DNA of 14,830 nt from O2-02-FULL-42-9 sp038043025 (GCA_038043025.1 JBBTCW010000033.1:1-14830), one strand, 5' to 3'. Shown: positions 1 to 6,193, counted from the first letter of the stretch. Numbers and translations: made by a program. The notes: generated by a model from the letters alone, not told the origin.

Positions 1-27
1 GCTTAATTTCCTCTGGTCAAAAACCAG

Positions 28-273
28 TCATACACAACTTTGGATCATAGCTCCGTCTAAAGACTTTTTAACCTCTGGTAACACGATTTCGTTTGCTTTA
101 ATGAAGTTTTCCGCCGGAATACAAGGAGCGTCAGGCGGCATTTTGTCGAGACCGTGTTTTTCGAGCACCTCGTCCATATGAACGTGCTTTGCGTCCAATT
201 TATGAGCGAGTTTCGCGGATAGTGTAGATTTTCCACTTCCTAGAGGGCCTCGAATGATTATGTAGTAACTCAT
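28..273 (-). CDS. Truncated P-loop nucleoside/nucleotide kinase-like protein
   Basis: This encodes an 81-residue protein opening with a beta strand and a Walker A loop (GPLGSGKST, residues 9-17). A DEVLEKHGLD stretch near residue 34 resembles the substrate-side region of AAA/adenylate-kinase-like small kinases. Such proteins usually run to about 160-180 residues, but a TGA ends this frame at residue 82. Codons beyond the stop continue open to the window edge, so a nonsense mutation or frameshift is likely. The Walker A loop supports ATP or GTP binding; the substrate cannot be named. It is the last gene of the minus-strand block and starts 17 bases after a GCCTAAC motif. No clear Shine-Dalgarno sequence is seen. 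It may be a pseudogene. Confidence 0.55.
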   Translation of the reverse strand: MSYYIIIRGPLGSGKSTLSAKLAHKLDAKHVHMDEVLEKHGLDKMPPDAPCIPAENFIKANEIVLPEVKKSLDGAMIQSCV

Positions 274-290
274 GTTTTTGATATTACCTT

Positions 291-297
291 GTTAGGC
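291..297 (-). other. attC-like core motif downstream of csaA
   Basis: On the minus strand this reads GCCTAAC, matching the RYYYAAC consensus of an integron attC R'' end. It lies 44 bases after the csaA stop. The kinase start codon is only 17 bases further on, too close for a complete attC, so this is at best a degenerate or fused site. Confidence 0.3.
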
Positions 298-341
298 GAG
301 GGTTGCTGTAGCAAAGCGTCTCCTTGAGTTTGCAAAAATTT

Positions 342-674
342 TTAGTACAAACGCCCACCCATCGGAACATCCGTGTCGGGAGTAATTAAAACGCATTCGT
401 TCTTATCATCAGGTATGCCTAAAGTTAATACTTCTGAAACAGCAGGACCGATTTGGCGAGGTGGAAAATTCACAACACACAAAACCAGCTTACCTTTTAA
501 TTCATCGGCTTTGTAATTTTGTGTTAATTGGGCACAAGATTTTTTTATACCGATCTCTGAGCCCAAGTCTATTTTGAGTTTGTAAGATGGTTTTCTCGCT
601 TCAGGAAAATTTTCCACCTCGACAATTTTTCCGACACGGATGTCTAACTTTTGGAAATCTTCAAATGTTGCCAT
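342..674 (-). CDS. csaA: CsaA-type tRNA-binding domain protein
   Basis: This is a 110-residue single-domain protein, the usual length of CsaA. It consists of one tRNA-binding OB-fold related to the C-terminal domain of methionyl-tRNA synthetase and to Arc1p/EMAP-II. Visible hallmarks are DIRVGKIVEVENFPEARKP (residues 11-29), YKLKIDLG, CAQLT (47-51) and VVNFPPRQIGP (67-77). CsaA homodimers bind tRNA and have been described in Bacillus as export-related chaperones, so the role is cytoplasmic. No Shine-Dalgarno sequence precedes the ATG, unlike the core genes further right. Cassette-end-like motifs lie on both sides (709-715 and 291-297), suggesting it travels as a unit. The family assignment is firm; the role here is inferred. 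Confidence 0.9.
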   Translation of the reverse strand: MATFEDFQKLDIRVGKIVEVENFPEARKPSYKLKIDLGSEIGIKKSCAQLTQNYKADELKGKLVLCVVNFPPRQIGPAVSEVLTLGIPDDKNECVLITPDTDVPMGGRLY

Positions 675-708
675 AGTATTATTGAGATTAAATGACTTTA
701 AAAATTTT

Positions 709-787
709 GCCTAACGTTCATGAATATCTGATGTTTTTCGCCGTTATTATTGCACTTCCGACCAGATTAGTACAATCATTGTTATGT
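709..787 (-). repeat. Candidate integron attC-like site between VOC gene and csaA
   Basis: On the minus strand the segment opens with CATAAC and closes with GAACGTTAGGC. The ends are partly inverted: TAAC, TGA and ATCTG in the left arm face CAGAT, TCA and GTTA in the right, with bulges. The R' end fits GTTRRRY; the R'' end fits only loosely. The size of about 79 bp is normal for attC. The same CATC..TAT.CA.GAACGTTA pattern occurs upstream of the ComB gene at 3872-3900, so two sites of one type are present. It is degenerate and not proven. Confidence 0.4.
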
Positions 788-810
788 GCTGTTCCCAATT
801 TTTTGATCCT

Positions 811-1305
811 TCAATGAAATCTTTTACTGATATGATGCTCTTTGTTTAATTCGACCAAATCCCAGAGATTCCCATATAAGTCTTTAAATACTGCAACTGT
901 TCCGTAAACGGCTGATTTGGGTGGTCTAACAAATTCTATTCCCTTGGAGACCATGTCATTATAATCTCTCCAAAAGTCATCAGTATTAAGGAACAAAAAA
1001 ATTCTTCCACCGGATTGCGAGCCAATAAAATCTACTTGTTCCGGTTTTGAAGCTCTTGCAAGTAAAATCGTTGTACCTCTTGATCCAGGAGGTGAAATCA
1101 CAACCCAACGCTTGTCTTGTTCTGGTTGATATATATCCTCGACTAAAATAAAATGCAGTTTCTTTGTATAAAATTCAATTGCTTCATCATAGTCTTTGAC
1201 AACTAAAGCAATGTGGATAATATCTTGTTTCATTTTTGGGTTACCAAAAAAAATTGGGAATGGCACATAGCGTTTCAGTATATCCGATATTTGCCAAAAT
1301 TCCAT
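811..1305 (-). CDS. VOC (glyoxalase/bleomycin resistance) family protein
   Basis: This is a VOC-superfamily protein with one complete pair of beta-alpha-beta-beta-beta modules. HIALVVKDYDEAIEFYTKKL lies near residues 31-50, FLFLNTDDFWRDYNDMVSKG near 102-121, and FKDLYGNLWDLVEL close to the C-terminus. The His of the first strand and the acidic residue in WDLVE sit where VOC metal ligands usually are. Substrate is unknown. The full frame gives 164 residues, but related proteins begin near MKQDIIHIALVV, which is residue 25 (start at 1233). The longer start overlaps the upstream stop codon as TAATG, which would favour translational coupling, so the start is uncertain. It follows the GyrI-like gene directly. 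Confidence 0.8.
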   Translation of the reverse strand: MEFWQISDILKRYVPFPIFFGNPKMKQDIIHIALVVKDYDEAIEFYTKKLHFILVEDIYQPEQDKRWVVISPPGSRGTTILLARASKPEQVDFIGSQSGGRIFLFLNTDDFWRDYNDMVSKGIEFVRPPKSAVYGTVAVFKDLYGNLWDLVELNKEHHISKRFH

Positions 1306-1760
1306 TATTGAATCGCAACGAATATTTCAACTTCAGCATTTTCGGGATTATGAGCTTTTTCTCCATAAACTTCAAAATCGGTAGTATAGGCTCTATCTAA
1401 GTCAGAATTCCAAATTTTTATCCATTCTTGGATAACAGTGCCTTTGGTTATATTTCCTTTGGCAATTAATTGATGATATTTTCCGCCCGCAAATTCTTTC
1501 CCAACCATTCCTTTAGGAATTTGATATAAATTTTCAACCTTACAGCCAAGTATTGTGGTATAAGGTTTTGTATAGTCTCCTTCATAATCGGTGTAAACAG
1601 CATAGATTTCAGAGCTAACTTCATTTGGAATCTTTTCTATTATTTTTTCAGATAAAAATCTATTCCATAGATTAGCAATATCTCCTATGGCTTTATTATT
1701 TTCATTAGTCGTCCGAATCGAAATTCCAATAATTTTAAATTGTTCTATTTTCGTTTCCAT
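1305..1760 (-). CDS. GyrI-like/AraC-type effector-binding domain protein
   Basis: This 151-residue protein is a stand-alone effector-binding domain of the GyrI-like superfamily. That domain occurs at the C-terminus of some AraC and MerR regulators and alone in integron-associated Cass2-like proteins. Features are the opening strand KIEQFKIIGISIRTT, a helix with IANLWNRFLSE (about residues 28-38), IYAVYTDYEGDYTKPYTTILGC in the centre, GKYHQLIAKG, and a C-terminal strand VEIFVAIQ. The fold binds small, often cationic or aromatic ligands. No DNA-binding domain is present, so any regulatory role would be as a ligand sink or partner. Its stop codon overlaps the next ATG. Its leader sequence is duplicated upstream of the next VOC gene (2331-2370). 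Confidence 0.75.
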   Translation of the reverse strand: METKIEQFKIIGISIRTTNENNKAIGDIANLWNRFLSEKIIEKIPNEVSSEIYAVYTDYEGDYTKPYTTILGCKVENLYQIPKGMVGKEFAGGKYHQLIAKGNITKGTVIQEWIKIWNSDLDRAYTTDFEVYGEKAHNPENAEVEIFVAIQ

Positions 1761-1792
1761 AATAATCTTCTTAAAAATTAAAGTTTATAAAT
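1753..1792. repeat. Duplicated leader, copy 1 (upstream of GyrI-like gene)
   Basis: These 40 bases match 2331-2370 with three mismatches and no gaps. In each place the repeat runs across the first codons (ATGGARACRA on the minus strand) and the AT-rich upstream region with TTTATAAAC. It may carry a promoter or ribosome-loading region that was copied. Confidence 0.7.
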
Positions 1793-1802
1793 TAATTATT
1801 TT

Positions 1803-1907
1803 TTAAAGCATAACGAAAGAAAATATCATATTACCACTCCCTATGCCCCCGAGCATTATAATTTCTTCAAGAAATTTTTGCACTTTTTCATCTTTTGACT
1901 TTTTCAT
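1803..1907 (-). CDS. Small 34-residue ORF, possible gene remnant
   Basis: A 34-codon frame starts two bases after the stop codon of the VOC gene (stop at 1910-1912). It begins MKKSKDEKVQKFLEEI, lysine-rich and predicted helical, then a short glycine stretch and a hydrophobic tail. It fills most of the 149-base gap between the VOC and GyrI-like genes. I do not recognise it. It could be the start of a decayed gene or a coupled small protein. No Shine-Dalgarno sequence is seen. Confidence 0.25.
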   Translation of the reverse strand: MKKSKDEKVQKFLEEIIMLGGIGSGNMIFSFVML

Positions 1908-1909
1908 AT

Positions 1910-2338
1910 TTATTTTTTAGCTTCCGCAATAGTTAAAATATATCCATTGTTATCGCGAATATAGACTTCCTTCATTCCATACCATGTTGTAAATAATTCT
2001 TTCACAACATCAACCTTGTCTTTTATGCTGTTGTAAAAATTTTCTACATTTTCAAGTTCAATGTAAAAAGTGCAAGAAGCTCCAATTTGTGAATCCTTTA
2101 AAACAGGCACATCTTCTTTAAACGATTTCTCGGCTTGAAACATAATTTCCACATCGCCGTTTTTGACAAGTGCATAAACAACTTTTTTGTCTTCCGGTAT
2201 TTCGTTTAAAATTCCGTCTTGAGTTTCAGGGACTGCCATGATCAACTGAAAACCAAGATTATTTTGATAAAACTCAACGGTTTCTTTTACGTCTTTTACC
2301 ATTAAATTTGGATTTAGTTTTTTCATTGTTGTCTCCAT
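1910..2338 (-). CDS. VOC family protein (PhnB/glyoxalase-like)
   Basis: This is a 142-residue VOC-fold protein. The first module has LNPNLMVKDVKETVEFYQNN (about residues 8-27). The middle has VEIMFQAEKSF, and the second module contains ASCTFYIELENVENFYNSIK followed by WYGMKEVYIRDNNGYILTIAEA. It resembles bleomycin-resistance/PhnB-like VOC proteins, commonly annotated as glyoxalase. The second-half RDNNGYILTIAE is the typical closing strand. The substrate is unknown. The frame opens at METTMKK. A GGAG lies just ahead of the internal ATG at 2326, so residue 5 is an equally likely start. The upstream leader is a near-copy of that of the GyrI-like gene. Confidence 0.8.
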   Translation of the reverse strand: METTMKKLNPNLMVKDVKETVEFYQNNLGFQLIMAVPETQDGILNEIPEDKKVVYALVKNGDVEIMFQAEKSFKEDVPVLKDSQIGASCTFYIELENVENFYNSIKDKVDVVKELFTTWYGMKEVYIRDNNGYILTIAEAKK

Positions 2339-2370
2339 AATAATATTGTTAAAAATTAAAGTTTATAAAT
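2331..2370. repeat. Duplicated leader, copy 2 (upstream of VOC gene)
   Basis: This is the partner of the 40-base repeat at 1753-1792, with three mismatches. It includes the first codons of the gene and the AT-rich region before it. The bases beyond 2371 differ from copy 1, so the duplication ends sharply. Confidence 0.7.
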
Positions 2371-2493
2371 ATATCCATTTTTTACGGGGGAACGGAGTAA
2401 AAAATATCCTTATCCCCCTCATTAATTATAAAGAAAAAAATTAAATTTTCATTCTTATTTTTAAAAATCTCTCTGCAAATAATCAAACGCCGT

Positions 2494-2500
2494 GTTAGGC
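2494..2500 (-). other. attC-like R'' motif after the HD-domain gene
   Basis: On the minus strand this reads GCCTAAC followed by ACGGCGTT, a context very like the start of classical attC sites. It lies just after the stop of the HD-domain gene. A matching distal GTTRRRY end could not be identified in the AT-rich 2371-2490 spacer, so the site is incomplete or degraded. Confidence 0.35.
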
Positions 2501-2504
2501 GATG

Positions 2505-3071
2505 TTAATTTTGACTGCCCAACATTATTTTACTGGCTTCATATTTATCTCTGATAATATCTTTAGCTTGTGGACTTAATTTGTTCCAACTTCGTTTCAA
2601 CTTCTGCATTAACCAATTATTGGCTTCGTCGATATTCATTTTGTGGCTGAAAAAAGCCAGATAGAATAAAGAAGAAATTGAATCATAGTGCGCCATTGAA
2701 TCAGCGTCGGCAACACACAAAGCTTCTTTGGTTAGCTTTTGAGCGACCTTGCTTCCTCTGTGGCACAAAATACAATTTTTTACCTGTTCGATTTTGTTTT
2801 GCGGATAATTAAACTCTTTCAGAACCTGCTCAGCTAACTTAGCACCATGTATGTGGTGGTCTTCGTACAATTTATAATCTATGATGCTGGCATAATCATG
2901 AAGCAAGGCCGCAATTTCAACAATTTCTTCATCCGCTTCAATTTTTTCAGCCATTAGCTTAGCGTATTTTACAACGGGCAAAATATGGTGTGTCCATGCG
3001 CTATAGCCAAAATAATTGGTTTCTTGTTTGCAGGCAGTTTCGACAATATCAGAAATTTTGTTAATCATCAT
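2505..3071 (-). CDS. HD-domain phosphohydrolase-like protein
   Basis: This 188-residue protein is built around an HD domain. Candidate metal ligands are H28/H29 (WTHHI), H58-D59 (LLHDYASI), H72-H73-H75 (DHHIHG), H104 (CHRG) and D122/D124 (VADADSM). This order (H, HD, H, H, D) is that of the HD superfamily, most similar to small stand-alone HD proteins of the YedJ type. The expected activity is metal-dependent phosphomonoesterase or nucleotidase action; the substrate is unknown. It starts 15 bases after the stop of the ComB-type gene, so the two are probably co-transcribed. A second ATG follows the first immediately. No strong Shine-Dalgarno sequence is visible. Confidence 0.8.
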   Translation of the reverse strand: MMINKISDIVETACKQETNYFGYSAWTHHILPVVKYAKLMAEKIEADEEIVEIAALLHDYASIIDYKLYEDHHIHGAKLAEQVLKEFNYPQNKIEQVKNCILCHRGSKVAQKLTKEALCVADADSMAHYDSISSLFYLAFFSHKMNIDEANNWLMQKLKRSWNKLSPQAKDIIRDKYEASKIMLGSQN

Positions 3072-3086
3072 AGAAGTTGGAATAAA

Positions 3087-3836
3087 TTATTCAAAAAGTT
3101 TAATTTGTCCGTTTTTAAATACAGATATGACATCATAGTAATTTAATTGCGCACAGTATTCAGTATCTTGAGGCAAATTCTTCTGGACAAGATATTTGCC
3201 GCTGAAACTTTCGTGCAAAATTTCTTTGATTTTACCTTTGCAGGACTTGAAAGCCTCTTCACAAACTAACGCTTCAGAGTTTTTTGGAAGCGAGGTATAT
3301 GAAATTATGGCGCCGCATCCTAAATAATCCTCAACAGCAAAAACCCTGCGAGAGGCCTCTTTTACATATTCTATCCTTTCGCCGCTTTCGACGGCGCGCT
3401 GTTCTCCTGCTGCAACAAGCGTGATGTTGTGACCTGTTTTTAGAGCTAATTCAGTAATTTTTTCTCCAACCACCTTTGCGTTCAAAAGCGCGCCGAGAAA
3501 AGCGTAATCAGCATTTTTTACCAACTCTGAACATGCTGCGCCATTTGGAGAATATAAGACAACTTTTTTAATTTCATTATCACGAGCTTCCACAAAACTT
3601 ATCGGCGAAAGTGAGAATTTTGCTTCGCCAGTTTTGCCCGACATTTCAGCACCAATTGAAGCGGCAAATATCTTGCCCTGCTCCATGTCTGAACTTGGAT
3701 ATATGACAAAACCATTTGCTATCGCAGTAATTGCAGTTGAGCTATAACGAAGGGTATCAACAATTACTATGATGTCATTGTTTTTGAGTGCAAATTGCAC
3801 CCCCTCTGTTTCCCAATCTAATTGAACTTTTGGCAT
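3087..3836 (-). CDS. ComB-type 2-phosphosulfolactate phosphatase family protein
   Basis: This 249-residue protein matches the ComB family, named for Mg-dependent hydrolysis of 2-phosphosulfolactate in coenzyme M synthesis. Hallmarks are the N-terminal IIVIVDTLRYSSTAITAIAN (residues 22-41, corresponding to the family DxLRxSTT motif), SPNGA (96-100), the AAGE motif (142-145), and ED-YLGCGAII later on. The length is typical. No other coenzyme M genes are present, and ComB homologues are widespread in bacteria without coenzyme M, so the true substrate is probably another phospho-acid. It appears to be the first gene of a two-gene unit with the HD protein, bounded by attC-like motifs at 3872-3878 and 2494-2500. 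A promoter is not clear. Confidence 0.8.
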   Translation of the reverse strand: MPKVQLDWETEGVQFALKNNDIIVIVDTLRYSSTAITAIANGFVIYPSSDMEQGKIFAASIGAEMSGKTGEAKFSLSPISFVEARDNEIKKVVLYSPNGAACSELVKNADYAFLGALLNAKVVGEKITELALKTGHNITLVAAGEQRAVESGERIEYVKEASRRVFAVEDYLGCGAIISYTSLPKNSEALVCEEAFKSCKGKIKEILHESFSGKYLVQKNLPQDTEYCAQLNYYDVISVFKNGQIKLFE

Positions 3837-3871
3837 AATTTATAAATAAAGATTTCCCGAATGAGCATCTC

Positions 3872-3938
3872 GTATAACGTTCCTGCATAGCCGATGTTCG
3901 CTGGCTGTATAATATCGAATGAAGTGCGGTACAGCCAG
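3872..3938 (-). repeat. Candidate attC-like site with hairpin upstream of ComB-type gene
   Basis: On the minus strand the segment ends GAACGTTATACG just before the ComB-type gene. It contains a perfect 9-bp inverted repeat, CTGGCTGTA at 3901-3909 with TACAGCCAG at 3930-3938. The terminal part resembles the site at 709-787. The GTTATAC core departs from the GTTRRRY consensus, so this is either a variant or a degenerate attC-like site. It marks the right edge of the accessory minus-strand block. Confidence 0.35.
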
Positions 3939-3971
3939 AGAATATGGGTGAAAGTTTTTGTGGTTGTGCTG

Positions 3972-3998
3972 AAAGCCAGCTTTTTAGCTGGCTTTTTT
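3972..3998. terminator. Hairpin terminator next to tRNA-Asn
   Basis: A perfect 9-bp stem (AAAGCCAGC at 3972-3980 with GCTGGCTTT at 3987-3995) has a 6-base loop. On the plus strand it is followed by a run of T; on the minus strand the T-run is short (TTTC). Its position 5 bases past the tRNA CCA end makes it the likely terminator of the minus-strand tRNA transcript, possibly working in both directions. Confidence 0.65.
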
Positions 3999-4002
3999 AA
4001 TA

Positions 4003-4354
4003 TGGCTCCCCGAGCCGGACTCGAACCAGCGACCCAGTGGTTACAGTTACCCAAAATTTTCATTTTGGCCTGGACTATCTCATTACCATATTTGAAACTT
4101 GCATTTCAAATTTAGGTAGCGGGCGCTATTTTGGGCTTATTGGTCGTCTTCCTCATCCCATAGTCTCTGCACCTTCTAGATTACTTTAATAGACTTCATC
4201 TAGCTTGGCTCAGGATTAACATACCAATTTCTGGTTTAGTCTTTCCTGAATTCACCCACTGTTTCAACCACCGTTTCTGATGGAAGCTGCATTTTTAATA
4301 TGATATTCATATTCTGATTACAGCCACTTGCTCTACCTGCTGAGCTATCGGGGA
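4003..4354 (-). tRNA. tRNA-Asn(GUU) interrupted by a group I intron
   Basis: The two exons are 4320-4354 (35 nt) and 4003-4043 (41 nt, CCA encoded). Joined, they make a 76-nt class I tRNA. The acceptor stem is TCCCCGA/TCGGGGA with discriminator G. The D arm is GCTC..GAGC, the anticodon stem AGTGG/CCACT with loop CTGTTAA (anticodon GUU), the variable loop GGGTC, and the T arm GCTGG-TTCGAGT-CCGGC. The anticodon, G73 and overall sequence identify it as tRNA-Asn, close to that of other gammaproteobacteria. The intron lies between U35 and U36, inside the anticodon, so the tRNA cannot function unless it is spliced. Standard bacterial tRNA searches that assume no long intron would probably miss it. 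A good promoter and a terminator flank it. Confidence 0.9.
4044..4319 (-). ncRNA. Group I self-splicing intron (IC3-like) in tRNA-Asn
   Basis: This is a 276-nt intron without an ORF. The upstream exon ends in U and the intron ends in G, as group I splicing requires. The guide GCAGCT (4285-4290) pairs with exon bases GGCTGT, placing a G.U wobble at the splice site. Core elements in order are: P, AATTCAGGAAA; Q, AATCCTGAGCCAAGC (P4 pairing CAGGA/TCCTG); R, GGTGCAGAGACTAT; and S, GAGATAGTCC (P7 pairing GACTAT/ATAGTC). Further hairpins are ATATGA/TCATAT in the P1 loop, CTAGAT/ATCTAG (P6), ATTTGAAA/TTTCAAAT (P8) and CCAAAAT-GAAA-ATTTTGG (P9, with a GNRA tetraloop). The Q, R and S wording matches the tRNA-type IC3 introns known from cyanobacterial tRNA-Leu. 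The P3 pairing was not resolved by eye. Confidence 0.9.
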
Positions 4355-4363
4355 ACAGGTTGT

Positions 4364-4392
4364 ATAATAATCACCTTATTCTATTCGGTCAA
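4364..4392 (-). promoter_or_regulatory. Sigma-70 promoter of tRNA-Asn
   Basis: On the minus strand, TTGACC (4387-4392) and TATTAT (4364-4369) are separated by 17 bases. The mature tRNA 5' end is 9 bases past the -10 box, leaving almost no leader. Match quality and spacing make this the clearest promoter in the window. Confidence 0.75.
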
Positions 4393-4433
4393 TAGTGAAA
4401 AGGTGGGTTTTTTATCAAGCTTCCATTTGTGTG

Positions 4434-4511
4434 GTCATCCCGCGGCTTGACCGCGGGAACCAGGGAAAAAACGTAATTCTCATGGATGCCGCGATCAAGT
4501 CGCGGCATGAC
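4434..4511. repeat. 78-bp double-hairpin palindromic repeat (MITE-like)
   Basis: The element is bounded by GTCAT and ATGAC. It contains two GC-rich hairpins: CCCGCGG-CTTGA-CCGCGGG (4439-4457) and TGCCGCGA-TCAAG-TCGCGGCA (4487-4507). The middle is AT-rich. It is much more GC-rich than its surroundings. Very similar GTCATCCCGCG...CGCGGCATGAC elements are dispersed in many intracellular and other proteobacteria. Only one copy is seen here. It separates the tRNA promoter region from the DUF1761-type gene. Confidence 0.7.
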
Positions 4512-4555
4512 TTATGCTTATGAATGCATAATAATTTGTCATTTATTAGCTTTTC

Positions 4556-4584
4556 TTGCAAATCCTTCCCCAATTACCTATCCT
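4556..4584 (+). promoter_or_regulatory. Predicted promoter of the DUF1761-type gene
   Basis: TTGCAA (4556-4561) and TATCCT (4579-4584) are 17 bases apart. The predicted transcript start, near 4591, precedes the AAGGAG ribosome binding site at 4601-4606. The -10 match is moderate. Confidence 0.4.
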
Positions 4585-4614
4585 ATGAATTTGTTATCTC
4601 AAGGAGCGATTCGT

Positions 4615-4995
4615 ATGACTTATTTTTATGCAATTTTGGCGGCAATTGTGATCTATATGACTGTGGGTGGCGTTTGGTTTTCAAAATCTTTATTTGGAAA
4701 AGAGTGGTTCAAGCATTACGGTCAGCCAAAGAATATGGCAGGTAGTATGATGGGTGCGATTATTAACGCGTTCATTGTGTCATGCGTTTTGTTATTTTTT
4801 GTTTTGCATTTGCAGTTGGTTACATTTTTTGATGGCGCGATATTGGGTTTTCTCGTTTGGTTGGGTTTTGTTGCAACGACACATTTTTCCAGCGTGTTGT
4901 GGGCAAAACAACCGATTAAATTATATTGGATTAATCAAGGTGCATTTTTGCTGAGTTTTGTTTTAATGGCGGGCGTGATAAGCGTTATAGCATAA
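4615..4995 (+). CDS. DUF1761-type small integral membrane protein
   Basis: This 126-residue protein has four predicted membrane helices, at about residues 3-23, 47-66, 71-91 and 105-125. The start is set by an AAGGAG at 4601-4606, eight bases before this ATG. Upstream in-frame codons run back into the palindromic repeat and are not likely coding. The pattern GGVWFSKSLFGKEWFKHYG after the first helix, then LGFLVWLGFVATTHFSSVLW and a terminal YWINQGAFLLSF, is typical of DUF1761, an inner-membrane family without a known function. Its 3' end overlaps that of the convergent aminotransferase gene by 11 bases. Confidence 0.75.
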   Translation: MTYFYAILAAIVIYMTVGGVWFSKSLFGKEWFKHYGQPKNMAGSMMGAIINAFIVSCVLLFFVLHLQLVTFFDGAILGFLVWLGFVATTHFSSVLWAKQPIKLYWINQGAFLLSFVLMAGVISVIA

Positions 4996-6166
4996 CGCGT
5001 TTAATTTTCTCCACCGCTTTTTCTAGCGTTTCCATCGATGCCGCAAACGATAACCGTAAATGTCCGGGCGCATAGAATGCGGTGCCCGGCGTGAGCGCGA
5101 CATGTGCATTATTCAAAAGATATTCAGCCAGCGCCATATCGGTTTTTAGGGTGTCGTGACGATCTAAGAATTCCTGAACGTTGATAAAACTATAAAATGC
5201 GCCATCGGCGGGAATGCATTTTATATAAGGCATTTGGCGAAAAGCATTGAAAATAAAATCATGTCGTTTTTTTAGCGTATCATTAAATGTTTTCAAAAAT
5301 TCTTGATCGCCATTTAATGCGGCGGTTGCAGCGGCTTGTGCGATAGAACAAGGCCCCGATGTGCTGTGTGATTGTAGTTTTTTTGTGGCGGCAATGATTT
5401 CGACAGGGCCGGCGGCATAACCAATGCGCCAACCGGTCATGGCATGAGATTTGGATACGCCGTTGACGACGATCGTTCGATCATACAGTTTCGGGCAAAC
5501 ATTTAAAATATTGTTAAAAATGCCGTTCCATAAGATATGTTCATAGATATCGTCAGAGATGATAAATATTTTCGGGTGTTCCATTAATACTTCCGCCAGT
5601 TCGCTTAATTCATCTGCGGAATATAAAACGCCGGAGGGATTGCTCGGCGTGTTTAAGAAAATCAATCGCGTTTTGTCGGTGATACTGTTTTGTAATTGTT
5701 TAGCGGTTGTTTTATAACGGTGTTCGATAGTCGTATAAATAAAAACAGGGTGTGCCTGCGTGTTTTTAACCATCTCAGGATAACTGACCCAACAGGGCGC
5801 CGGGATGATTGCTTCATCACCGGGATTTAATAGTACTTGGCAAAGATTGAATAAAGATTGTTTGGCGCCTGTTGATACAATAATTTGCGGCAAATCATAG
5901 TTTAAATTATTTTCGCGTAAAAACTTTTGTTGAATCGCTTTTTTTAAATCAGTGGTGCCATCCACCGGCGTATATTTATTAAGGTTATTTTGAATAGCGC
6001 GAATGCCGGCTTGTTTGACATATTCGGGCATATCAAAATCGAGTTCGCCAACGCTTAAGTTAAAAATCTCTGTGCCAGCAAGTTTTAGCGCCGTTGCTTT
6101 TGAATTCAACGCCAGTGTTGCAGAAGATTGTACTTGATTGATGCGTTCAGCGAGTTTGATGGCCAT
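4985..6166 (-). CDS. Class I PLP-dependent aminotransferase (aspartate/aromatic type)
   Basis: This 393-residue enzyme has a full fold-type I aminotransferase sequence. PLP contacts visible are the NTPSNPSG loop with N176, the SDDIYEH motif with D205 and Y208, the Schiff-base lysine K239 in NGVSKSHAMTGWRIGY, and R247 nearby. The N-terminal segment NLSVGELDFDMPEYV shapes the substrate site, and LRLSFA near the end carries the carboxylate-binding Arg. It most resembles the aspartate aminotransferases that move amino groups between aspartate or aromatic acids and 2-oxoglutarate. Subfamily and exact substrate are not settled (aspC/aspB-like). AAGGAA lies 7 bases upstream of the ATG. It is divergent from uvrB, a pairing I recall from Coxiella-like genomes. 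Confidence 0.88.
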   Translation of the reverse strand: MAIKLAERINQVQSSATLALNSKATALKLAGTEIFNLSVGELDFDMPEYVKQAGIRAIQNNLNKYTPVDGTTDLKKAIQQKFLRENNLNYDLPQIIVSTGAKQSLFNLCQVLLNPGDEAIIPAPCWVSYPEMVKNTQAHPVFIYTTIEHRYKTTAKQLQNSITDKTRLIFLNTPSNPSGVLYSADELSELAEVLMEHPKIFIISDDIYEHILWNGIFNNILNVCPKLYDRTIVVNGVSKSHAMTGWRIGYAAGPVEIIAATKKLQSHSTSGPCSIAQAAATAALNGDQEFLKTFNDTLKKRHDFIFNAFRQMPYIKCIPADGAFYSFINVQEFLDRHDTLKTDMALAEYLLNNAHVALTPGTAFYAPGHLRLSFAASMETLEKAVEKIKRVML

Positions 6167-6193
6167 GGGGTTTCCTTAGGAACAAAAAACATT

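Noticed and set aside
3818..4115. Open frames on both strands over the tRNA-Asn region
   Set aside because: They cross the tRNA exons and intron, have no ribosome binding sites and show no protein-like conservation.
4320..4354. Reading the interrupted tRNA as tRNA-Tyr, since CTGTAA follows the stem
   Set aside because: There is no long variable arm, and the spliced loop is CTGTTAA, giving GUU. The body matches tRNA-Asn.
4486..4614. A longer start for the DUF1761-type gene, adding 43 residues
   Set aside because: The extra part begins inside the palindromic repeat and has no ribosome binding site. AAGGAG clearly marks the ATG at 4615.
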